DNA of 25,874 nt from Pacificimonas sp036351775. GTDB taxonomy: Bacteria > Pseudomonadota > Alphaproteobacteria > Sphingomonadales > Sphingomonadaceae. The notes below the pieces were generated by a model. It was not told where the DNA came from. It did not search any database and saw only the letters and a list, made by a program, of their open reading frames with translations. Each line of letters starts with the position of its first letter. Within the stretch, counting starts at the first letter, position 1. Positions 1 through 5,424 of this stretch are shown piece after piece. Both the position numbers and the translations under genes were made by a program. Location: assembly GCA_036351775.1 (NCBI GenBank), contig JAZBPX010000063.1, positions 1-25,874 of the forward strand, read 5' to 3'.

Positions 1-50
1 GCGAGCCTGACGGGCTCGCCCCCTCCTCAATCCCTCCCCGGCGGGGAGGG
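1..50. repeat. Two GC-rich hairpins before the first gene
   Basis: Positions 1-7 and 13-19 form a perfect 7-bp inverted repeat (GCGAGCC / GGCTCGC). Positions 32-39 and 43-50 form a perfect 8-bp inverted repeat (CCCTCCCC / GGGGAGGG) with a 3-nt loop. The second hairpin ends directly against the Shine-Dalgarno AAGGAG (51-56) of the SDR gene. The first could be the end of an upstream gene's terminator, but no T-run follows it. Function is inferred only. Confidence 0.5.
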
Positions 51-62
51 AAGGAGCCTGAC

Positions 63-872
63 ATGCCCGCACCCACGCCGTTCAAACCCCAAGGTTCAGT
101 CTGCATCGTCACCGGGGGCGCGTCGGGCATCGGCCTCGCGCTGGCCCGCGACCTGAAGGCGGCGGGCGCGAAGCATGTCGCCATCGCCGACCTCGACGAA
201 ACGAAACTCGCCGCCGCCGGAGAAGAAATCGGCGGGCTCACCTTCGCCATCGACGTCGCTGACGAGGCCGCCGTCGCCGACATGGTCGCCAAAGTCGAAG
301 CCCAAGCGGGGGCCCTCGACCTGTTCGCGGGCAATGCCGGCATCGGCAGCCGCGACCCCGACCTCGCCGACCCTTCCTCCGCCAGCCTCGCGGATTTCGA
401 CCGCTCGATGCGCGTCAACTGCTACGCGCACATCGTCGCGGCGAAGGCCTGCCTGCCCGGCTTCAAGGACCGCGGCCGCGGCTGGTTCCTGTTCACCATC
501 TCCGCCGCCGGGCTCCTCAGCCAGGTCAGCTCCGCGCCCTATTCGGTGTCGAAGCACGCCGCCGTCGGCTTCGCCGAATCGCTGGCCTACACCGTCCGCG
601 ACGAGGGGATTGGCGTCTCGATGCTCTGCCCGCAGGCGGTCGAAACGCCGCTGTTCCGCGCCGGTCAGGACGGCGAGGCGAAGGGCACCGCTGCCGTCGA
701 CGGCATCCTCGAACCCGAGGACGTCTCCAAAAGCGCGATGGCGGGCCTCGCGGCAGGCGATTTCCTGATCCTGCCTCACCCACAGGTGCACAAATACATG
801 CATAACAAGGTCGCCGACTATAACCGCTGGATCGGCGGCATGGCGAAGCTCCGCCGCGCCTCCCTGACCTGA
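63..872 (+). CDS. SDR family NAD(P)-dependent oxidoreductase
   Basis: A 269-residue classical short-chain dehydrogenase/reductase, a cytoplasmic Rossmann-fold enzyme that oxidises or reduces an alcohol/carbonyl with NAD(P). The cofactor motif TGGASGIG lies at residues 17-24, the NAG motif at about 91-93 and a structural Asn at 119. The catalytic triad is Ser147, Tyr160 and Lys164 (YSVSK). Asp in IADLDE after the second strand suggests NAD(H) preference, which is an inference. The ATG at 63 follows AAGGAG (51-56) at a normal distance. Length is usual for the family. Substrate cannot be told from sequence, and no pathway partner is adjacent. The gene appears monocistronic, as the next gene lies 250 bp away. 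Confidence 0.93.
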   Translation: MPAPTPFKPQGSVCIVTGGASGIGLALARDLKAAGAKHVAIADLDETKLAAAGEEIGGLTFAIDVADEAAVADMVAKVEAQAGALDLFAGNAGIGSRDPDLADPSSASLADFDRSMRVNCYAHIVAAKACLPGFKDRGRGWFLFTISAAGLLSQVSSAPYSVSKHAAVGFAESLAYTVRDEGIGVSMLCPQAVETPLFRAGQDGEAKGTAAVDGILEPEDVSKSAMAGLAAGDFLILPHPQVHKYMHNKVADYNRWIGGMAKLRRASLT

Positions 873-881
873 CCGCTTGTT

Positions 882-902
882 CCCCTCCCTCTAGGGGAGG
901 GG
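882..902. repeat. CCCCTCCC/GGGAGGGG hairpin downstream of SDR gene
   Basis: Perfect 8-bp inverted repeat (arms 882-889 and 895-902) with loop TCTAG, starting 10 bp after the SDR stop codon. The same arms recur at 1871-1891, 10374-10394 and 15979-15998 with different loops. It could end SDR transcription, although no T-tract follows. The rest of the spacer to 1126 is very C/G-rich, includes another short palindrome near 953-974, and shows no gene. Confidence 0.6.
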
Positions 903-1126
903 CCAGGGGAGGGGCTTCTGGGCCGCCCGGCACGCTCGCCTTCGACCCCTGCCTGCCCCCCGCGGAGGGGGGGCGAAGCATCACCCACGCCCCCCGCTCG
1001 CCCCGCCCGCACAGCGGCCTGCTGTCGCAGCCACGCGGCCTTTTCCCGCGCCGTTCGTAAGAGACTCCGTGCGGTCGGCACTCCCCATTCATCCAGCCCG
1101 CCCGCACGTCCAAGGAGGGACAGATC

Positions 1127-1630
1127 ATGAAACCCATATTCGCCGCTGCCTCCGCAGCGCTTCTCGCCGCCACGCCGCTTGCCGCGGCGCACCACGCCGG
1201 TGGTCACGACGCACCCGGCACGATTGTCGAGGTCGCGTCCGGCAACGATTCCTTCGACACGCTGATCGCTGCCGTCACAGCCGCCGACCTCGCCGCCACG
1301 CTGTCGAGCGACGGCCCGTTCACGGTGTTCGCGCCGACCGACGAGGCCTTTGCGAAGCTGCCCGCCGGCACGGTCGACATGCTGCTAGAGCCGGAGAACA
1401 AGGCAAAGCTCGTCGAAATCCTCACTTATCACGTCGTGCCGGGCAAGGTGATGTCCACCGACCTCGCGGGTAACCAGCTCAGCGCTGCCACCGTCGAGGG
1501 CTCCGAAATTGCTATCGACGCCACGAACGGCGTGATGGTGAACGACGCAACGGTCGTGATGGCCGACGTCGCCGCCTCGAACGGCGTCATCCACGTCATC
1601 GACACCGTCCTGATGCCCCCGTCCGACTAA
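1127..1630 (+). CDS. Secreted fasciclin (FAS1) domain protein
   Basis: A 167-residue protein with an N-terminal Sec signal peptide (Lys near the start, Ala-rich core, cleavage probably around AAA-HH near residue 20), followed by a His-rich stretch and one FAS1 domain. Family landmarks are TVFAPTDEAF (H1 motif), YHVVPG in the middle and NGVIHVIDTVL (H2 motif) near the C-terminus. Bacterial single-domain FAS1 proteins are exported and are linked to adhesion or extracellular matrix, but the ligand is unknown here. The start is supported by AAGGAGG a few bases upstream of ATG 1127. It stands alone, with a tandem repeat just downstream. Confidence 0.92.
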   Translation: MKPIFAAASAALLAATPLAAAHHAGGHDAPGTIVEVASGNDSFDTLIAAVTAADLAATLSSDGPFTVFAPTDEAFAKLPAGTVDMLLEPENKAKLVEILTYHVVPGKVMSTDLAGNQLSAATVEGSEIAIDATNGVMVNDATVVMADVAASNGVIHVIDTVLMPPSD

Positions 1631-1680
1631 GACCGCGCGAAAACCTGTGAGACGGGAAGGGGCGGTGCCAACGCGGGGCT

Positions 1681-1780
1681 GCCCCTTCCTTCACAGCGCC
1701 GCCCCCTCTTTCACAGCGCCGCCCCCTCTTTCACAGCGCCGCCCCCTCTTTCACAGCGCCGCCCCCTCTTTCTCGGCGCC
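1681..1780. repeat. Five-copy 20-bp tandem repeat
   Basis: Five adjacent 20-bp units. Units 2, 3 and 4 (1701-1760) are identical (GCCCCCTCTTTCACAGCGCC). Unit 1 (1681-1700) differs at two bases and unit 5 (1761-1780) at two. A partial sixth unit begins at 1781. The period is not a multiple of 3 and no gene covers it. It lies 50 bp after the FAS1 stop. It could be a variable-number tandem repeat from replication slippage. Confidence 0.95.
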
Positions 1781-1870
1781 GCCCCCGCTCCACCTGGGAT
1801 GACTAATCTTTACTCGCTCCTCGAGCGCCCCCGCGCGGTCCACGCCGCGCTTGTCGCCGCGCCAACGTTT

Positions 1871-1891
1871 CCCCTCCCTCGAGGGGAGGGG
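1871..1891. repeat. CCCCTCCC/GGGAGGGG hairpin
   Basis: Second copy of the hairpin found at 882-902, here with loop TCGAG, so the whole 21 bp is almost a perfect palindrome. It lies between two convergent genes (FAS1 and the pterin dehydratase), where a bidirectional terminator would fit. No T-run is present. Confidence 0.55.
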
Positions 1892-1988
1892 CTTCCTGCA
1901 CGTCGCTGCTTCGGCGATGCCCACCCCGCTGCGACTAGGCAGCAGAGCTACCAGGTCTCACCGCCCGCCGTGAACGAGAGCAACCAAG

Positions 1989-2279
1989 TCAAACCAGCCC
2001 GTCGATCCGCCGGGCCAAGTGTACATCGCGCATCGACAGCCCGCCCGCGTCATGTGTGGTCAGCGTAATGTCCACCTTGTTGTAGACATTGAACCATTCC
2101 GGATGGTGGTCCGCCTTCTCAGCCATCAGCGCCACGCTCGTCATGAAGCCGAACGCCCCCACGAAATCGTCAAACATGAAGGTCTTGTGGATCGCATCGC
2201 GGTCCCCGAGCTGCTGCCACCCACCGAGCGTCGGCAGCAGCTCGGAACGTTCGTCCTGCGTCAGTTTCTGAACAGCCAT
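1989..2279 (-). CDS. phhB: 4a-hydroxytetrahydrobiopterin dehydratase (PCD/PhhB)
   Basis: A 96-residue pterin-4a-carbinolamine dehydratase. It dehydrates 4a-hydroxytetrahydrobiopterin, the product of aromatic amino acid hydroxylases, so that the pterin cofactor can be recycled; in bacteria it can also act as a helper of phenylalanine hydroxylase. The active-site signature is clear: His58-His59-Pro60-Glu61-Trp62 and His76 in ITLTTHDAGGLS. The ATG at 2279 (MAVQKLT) is preferred over the in-frame TTG at 2294 because GGAGG lies 8 nt upstream of the ATG and inside the longer reading. No phenylalanine hydroxylase gene is nearby. It is divergent from the metallopeptidase gene, 61 bp apart. Confidence 0.93.
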   Translation of the reverse strand: MAVQKLTQDERSELLPTLGGWQQLGDRDAIHKTFMFDDFVGAFGFMTSVALMAEKADHHPEWFNVYNKVDITLTTHDAGGLSMRDVHLARRIDGLV

Positions 2280-2340
2280 ATCCGCATCCTCCAAAGCCGC
2301 TTTCCTACGCCCGCGCGCCCGCCTATCTCAAGCAAGCATA

Positions 2341-2733
2341 ATGACCGAGACCTACGCCCCCACCCTCGCCGACATCGAGCGCCTCGCGCGCCAGGCCATC
2401 GAGGGCCTGCCGCCACTGTTCCGCGACCATCTCGGTACCGTCCTCCTGAAGATCGAGGATTTCCCTGCCGAGGACGTGCAGAAGGACATGGGCCTCGAAA
2501 GCCCCTTCGACATTCTCGGCCTCTATGCCGGCCATACCACGGCCCGCTCCGTCGAAGTCTCCGGCAGCCTGCCCGACACCGTCTACCTCTACCGCCGCCC
2601 GCTGATCGATTACTGGGCGGAACATGAGGAGAGCCTCGAACATCTCGTCGCCCATGTCCTCATCCACGAAGTCGGCCACCATTTCGGCCTCTCCGACGAC
2701 GACATGCACGGCATCGAGGACGCAGCGGAATAG
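2341..2733 (+). CDS. Minimal zincin-like metallopeptidase family protein
   Basis: A 130-residue small protein of the Zincin_1 (former DUF1025) type. The zinc-binding motif HEVGHHFGLSD occupies about residues 109-119, with His109, Glu110 and His113, then Gly and Asp, matching HExxHxxGxxD. Length is typical. Natural substrates of this family are unknown to me. There is no signal peptide, so it should be cytoplasmic. No clear Shine-Dalgarno precedes ATG 2341, so it may be a leaderless or weakly translated gene. It shares the short 2280-2340 region with the divergent pterin dehydratase. Downstream is a cluster of palindromic elements rather than a gene. Confidence 0.88.
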   Translation: MTETYAPTLADIERLARQAIEGLPPLFRDHLGTVLLKIEDFPAEDVQKDMGLESPFDILGLYAGHTTARSVEVSGSLPDTVYLYRRPLIDYWAEHEESLEHLVAHVLIHEVGHHFGLSDDDMHGIEDAAE

Positions 2734-2784
2734 GATAAAGAGGGGCGAGCGTAATGCCCTTGTCCCACTCCACCGCATGATTCC

Positions 2785-2848
2785 CATCCCCGCGAAGGCG
2801 GGGATCTTTCGACGGGCGGCGGGAGAGATCCCCGCCTTCGCGGGGATG
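2785..2848. repeat. Family C palindromic element, copy 1
   Basis: Perfect 22-bp inverted repeat, arms 2785-2806 and 2827-2848 (core ATCCCCGCGAAGGCGGGGAT), with a 20-nt loop. Each arm is itself partly self-complementary (CCCCGC..GCGGGG), as in REP-like sequences. Related elements lie at 5312-5381 and in 10454-10745. Confidence 0.85.
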
Positions 2849-2910
2849 ACAGTAGAGGCGGATGGCGAGCCAACCGCCGCGCCAACTGCCCCATCGCCAA
2901 CAAAAAAATC

Positions 2911-2990
2911 CGTCACCCTGAACTCGTTTCAGGGTCCAGCGCCCTGTGCAGCCATCGGCGGCTGGATCCTGAAACCAGTCCAGGATGACG
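2911..2990. repeat. Family A palindromic element, copy 1
   Basis: Imperfect inverted repeat of 28-bp arms (2911-2938 and 2963-2990) with four mismatches. Each arm has the form CGTCACCCTGAA..TTTCAGGGTCCA. A second full copy lies at 25597-25675 and a cut-off third begins at 25862. Interiors share a CATCGG core. Confidence 0.85.
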
Positions 2991-3026
2991 GACAGGGATG
3001 CTGCGCCGCCGCCCCCCTTTCCACAC

Positions 3027-3130
3027 CGTCATTCCCGCGTACGCGGGGATCCAGCCGCGCCGCTCGTCCGAAGACAGGCTCGGCTGTGCCATCGCCACCC
3101 CCTTGGATTCCGGCGTGTGCGGGAATGACA
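3027..3130. repeat. Family B palindromic element, copy 1
   Basis: Terminal inverted repeats of about 27 bp (CGTCATTCCCGCG.. at 3027 and its complement ending at 3130) surround a 50-bp interior containing GACAGGCTCGGCT. The copy at 25724-25824 has the same ends and the same interior motif, so the unit is a defined element of about 100 bp, MITE-like rather than chance complementarity. Confidence 0.85.
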
Positions 3131-3238
3131 GGGCGTAGCAACGACCAGCCCCGCCTCGCCGCCAAGAGAGAATACCGCCCGCCCGCCTCACCAGCCAGAG
3201 AGGATGACGCGCCGCCGCCAACCCCCTAAACCCGCCCC

Positions 3239-3700
3239 ATGCCCCGATCAGACTTCCGCTTTCGCCACAGGATGCGCGTGCGCTACGCCGAAATCGATGC
3301 CCAGCGCATCGTCTTCAACACCCGCTATCTCGAATATCTCGACGTCGGCGTGACGGAATACTTCCGCCTCACCGGCCTCCATGATCTCGAACATCCCGAC
3401 GCGGGCAGCGCAGAGTTTCACGTCGCGCGCAACACCATCGACTACAAGAAGGCGCTCGAGTTCGATGAGGAGTTCGATGTGTGCCTCCGCTGCGCCCATA
3501 TCGGCAATTCCTCGATCCAGTTCCTCTATGAAATCCACGGCCTGACGGCGGACGAGGACCTGCGCGCGATGGGCGAAACCATCAGCGTCCATGTCGGCGA
3601 GCTCGGCAGCCCGCCCACCCGCGTGCCCTCATCCATCGTCCGCATCTTCGAAGCCTTCGAGGGCACCGAACTCCGCGCCGCAGAAAAGGTCCCGGCATGA
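3239..3700 (+). CDS. Acyl-CoA thioesterase, 4HBT hotdog family
   Basis: A 153-residue single hotdog-fold thioesterase of the 4-hydroxybenzoyl-CoA thioesterase / YbgC type, which hydrolyses acyl-CoA to free acid and CoA in the cytoplasm. The signature RVRYAEIDAQRIVFNTRYLEY lies at about residues 13-33, with the probable catalytic Asp20. Its stop codon overlaps the gloA start in ATGA (3697-3700), so it is the first gene of a three-gene operon with gloA and gloB. No clear Shine-Dalgarno precedes ATG 3239; the residues before RVRYAE fit family length. Acyl specificity cannot be read from sequence. Confidence 0.9.
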   Translation: MPRSDFRFRHRMRVRYAEIDAQRIVFNTRYLEYLDVGVTEYFRLTGLHDLEHPDAGSAEFHVARNTIDYKKALEFDEEFDVCLRCAHIGNSSIQFLYEIHGLTADEDLRAMGETISVHVGELGSPPTRVPSSIVRIFEAFEGTELRAAEKVPA

Positions 3701-4113
3701 ACTATCTCCACACCATGGTCCGCGTTTCCGACCTCGAGGAGAGCGTTGCCTTCTACAAGCTGCTCGGCCTCGAGGAGCAGCGCCGCGTCGATGTGGAGGC
3801 GGGGCGCTTCACCCTCGTCTTCATGGCGGCGCCGGGCGATGAGAGCGCGCAGGTCGAGCTCACCCACAACTGGGACCCGGAGGACTATGACGGCGGCCGC
3901 AATTTCGGCCATCTCGCCTACGCCGTCGATGATATCTACGCGAAGTGCCAGGCGCTTGCGGACGGCGGCGTCACCATCAACCGCCCGCCGCGCGACGGGC
4001 GCATGGCCTTCGTCCGCTCCCCCGATGGCATTTCCGTCGAGCTGCTGCAAAAGGGCGAGGCGAAAGCGCCGCGCGAACCCTGGGCCTCCATGGAAAATAC
4101 CGGAGAATGGTAA
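3697..4113 (+). CDS. gloA: Lactoylglutathione lyase (glyoxalase I, VOC family)
   Basis: A 138-residue vicinal-oxygen-chelate protein matching bacterial glyoxalase I, which isomerises the hemithioacetal of methylglyoxal and glutathione to S-lactoylglutathione. All four metal ligands can be placed: His5, Glu54 (AQVELTHN), His72 (NFGHLAYAV) and Glu115 (GISVELLQ), spaced as in E. coli GloA (His5, Glu56, His74, Glu122). Short bacterial forms are usually Ni2+ enzymes. It overlaps the thioesterase by 4 nt (ATGA), and its stop overlaps the gloB start by 1 nt (TAATG). Context with gloB makes the assignment strong. Confidence 0.93.
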   Translation: MNYLHTMVRVSDLEESVAFYKLLGLEEQRRVDVEAGRFTLVFMAAPGDESAQVELTHNWDPEDYDGGRNFGHLAYAVDDIYAKCQALADGGVTINRPPRDGRMAFVRSPDGISVELLQKGEAKAPREPWASMENTGEW

Positions 4114-4856
4114 TGCTCGACATCGTCCGCATCCCGGTCCTCAGCGACAATTATGTCTGGCTCGCGCATGAGGCGGAGAGCGGCGAGACCGCTGTCATCG
4201 ACCCCGCCGTCGCCGCGCCCGTCCTCGCCGAAGCCGAACGGCGCGGCTGGACCATCACGCAGATCCTCAACACCCACTGGCACCCCGACCATGTCGGCGG
4301 CAATGCGGAGATCAAGGCCGCAACGGACTGCAAGATCACCGGCCCCAGGGGCGAAGAATCGAAGATCACCGGCATCGACCGCGCCGTCGTCGAGGGTGAC
4401 ACCGTCGCCATCGGCGGCGCGGGGGGCCGCGTCATCGACGTCCCCGGCCACACGCTTGGCCACAACGCCTATGTCTTCGCCGGCGCAGGCGAGAACGGCG
4501 AAGATGTCCTCTTCTGCGGCGACACCCTCTTCGCCATGGGCTGCGGCCGCCTCTTTGAGGGGACGCCCGCCCAGATGCACGACAGCCTGTCGAAACTCGC
4601 CGCGCTCGACCCCGAAACGGTCGTCTACTGCGCCCATGAATATACCGAGGCGAACGGCCGCTACGCCCTAACCGCCGAGCCCGAAAACCCCGACATCGCC
4701 GCCCGCCAGCAGAAGGTCATCGCCATGCGCGCGGAGGGCGAACCCACCGTCCCCACCACCATCGCCAAAGAACGCGCCACCAACCCCTTCCTCCGCGCGA
4801 AAGACGCAGCCGAGCTGGGTGCGCGAAGGGCAGCGAAGGATTCGTTCCGGGGGTAA
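4113..4856 (+). CDS. gloB: Hydroxyacylglutathione hydrolase (glyoxalase II)
   Basis: A 247-residue metallo-beta-lactamase-fold enzyme that hydrolyses S-lactoylglutathione to D-lactate and glutathione, completing methylglyoxal detoxification. The binuclear metal motif THWHPDH is at residues 54-60. Further ligands lie in VPGHTLGH, in the LFCGDTLFAMGCGRLFEG stretch (bridging Asp) and in YCAHEYT. The C-terminal glyoxalase II domain is present, including the ATNPFLR substrate-binding region. ATG 4113 is chosen because GGAG (4102-4105) sits 7 nt upstream; ATG 4107 is also in frame. The frame is open further upstream to 3945, but that part is antiparallel coding noise over gloA. Confidence 0.95.
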   Translation: MLDIVRIPVLSDNYVWLAHEAESGETAVIDPAVAAPVLAEAERRGWTITQILNTHWHPDHVGGNAEIKAATDCKITGPRGEESKITGIDRAVVEGDTVAIGGAGGRVIDVPGHTLGHNAYVFAGAGENGEDVLFCGDTLFAMGCGRLFEGTPAQMHDSLSKLAALDPETVVYCAHEYTEANGRYALTAEPENPDIAARQQKVIAMRAEGEPTVPTTIAKERATNPFLRAKDAAELGARRAAKDSFRG

Positions 4857-4880
4857 AGTCTCTTGATTTTTCGGAACTAA

Positions 4881-5237
4881 TGTGAAGTCTCTGTCCATCA
4901 TAAGCAGGGGAGGGTCGACGAACCCGTTGAGATTTCGGAGATCGAAACGACCGATGACGAGATTCAGGGCCGCGATATCATCCGCGCTATCGGCTCCGAA
5001 CTTGTCGATCCGGCCCGTATCGATCTACGTGACGGCAAGTCCTACTGTGCTATCCTGCTGGACGACAATAATCGCCGCACGATTGCCCGCCTGCACTTCA
5101 ACAGCCCTACGACCCGCTATCTGGGGACGATGGTGGGCAAGGAGGAAACCGCGCATTCGGTTGATGGCCCCGTCGATATCTACCAGCACCGCGATGCGGT
5201 CCTCGAGCGAATACGGGAACTTGATAAAAGCCTCTGA
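4881..5237 (+). pseudogene. C-terminal remnant of type I restriction endonuclease-like protein
   Basis: An open frame of 118 codons with no ATG, GTG or TTG start, running from just after a TAA at 4878 to a TGA at 5235-5237. The translation contains KSYCAILLDDNNRR, TIARLHFNS and, near the end, DIYQHRDAVLERI. As I recall the family, this matches the last ~110 residues of stand-alone type I restriction endonuclease-like proteins (HsdR-N type, usually about 350 residues), whose tails carry KSY-C-(G/A)-(V/I)LLDDNNRKPICRLHFN. The nuclease domain is absent: gloB ends only 24 bp before the open stretch. The fragment is therefore a truncated leftover. Local base composition is more A/T-rich at the junction (4857-4905) than in neighbours. 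It is not expressed as such unless from an unusual start. Confidence 0.75.
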
Positions 5238-5256
5238 CCATTCGAACGCGTAACAA

Positions 5257-5287
5257 AAGGGCCCGTCGGTCGTCCTGGCGAGCCCTT
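5257..5287. terminator. Possible hairpin after the restriction remnant
   Basis: AAGGGC at 5257-5262 pairs with GCCCTT at 5282-5287 across a 19-nt loop. It lies 20 bp after the remnant's stop codon. The stem is short and no T-run follows, so this is a weak call. Confidence 0.2.
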
Positions 5288-5311
5288 CGCGGCGGTACTA
5301 CCACCTCATAT

Positions 5312-5381
5312 TGTCATCCCCGCGCAGGCGGGGATCTCACGATGAACGGCAGCGGAGATCCCCGCCTGCGCGGGGATGACA
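5312..5381. repeat. Family C palindromic element, copy 2 (perfect 27-bp arms)
   Basis: Arms 5312-5338 and 5355-5381 are exact reverse complements over 27 bp (TGTCATCCCCGCGCAGGCGG...), with a 16-nt loop. It sits 43 bp past the katG stop codon and could form a very stable hairpin at the 3' end of katG mRNA. Perfect arms suggest a recent or maintained element. Confidence 0.9.
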
Positions 5382-5424
5382 GGGGCGGAATGGACTCCGT
5401 CCTCTGCCAGTCCCCGTTTGACCC

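Larger units (their letters stand above)
1631..1988. other. Gene-free spacer with tandem repeat and hairpin
   Basis: A 358-bp stretch between the FAS1 gene and the convergent pterin dehydratase. It holds the 20-bp tandem repeat at 1681-1780 and a CCCCTCCC/GGGAGGGG hairpin at 1871-1891. An open frame at 1799-2068 reads through the hairpin and into the antisense of the dehydratase. It has no recognisable domain or ribosome-binding site, so I do not call it a gene. Confidence 0.7.
2734..3238. other. Gene-free spacer made of palindromic elements
   Basis: A 505-bp region between the metallopeptidase and thioesterase genes. It contains three palindromic elements of three different families (2785-2848, 2911-2990, 3027-3130), described separately. 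The remaining sequence has no recognisable gene. Open frames through it are made of repeat arms and have no ribosome-binding site or domain. Confidence 0.8.

Noticed and set aside
1681..1780. CRISPR array
   Set aside because: The repeats are directly adjacent with a 20-bp period and no spacers, and no cas gene is present.
1799..2068. Possible 89-residue gene between the tandem repeat and the pterin dehydratase
   Set aside because: It has no Shine-Dalgarno, runs through a palindromic repeat and into the antisense of a real gene, and shows no domain.
2624..3229. 201-codon plus-strand frame through the repeat-rich gap
   Set aside because: It begins inside the metallopeptidase in another frame and is then made mostly of palindromic repeat sequence, so no protein is supported.
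5238..5310. tRNA-like fold next to the restriction remnant (possible integration site)
   Set aside because: The stretch has a GTTCGAA-like look near TTCGAACGC, but no acceptor or anticodon stems can be formed around it, so no tRNA or attachment site is supported.
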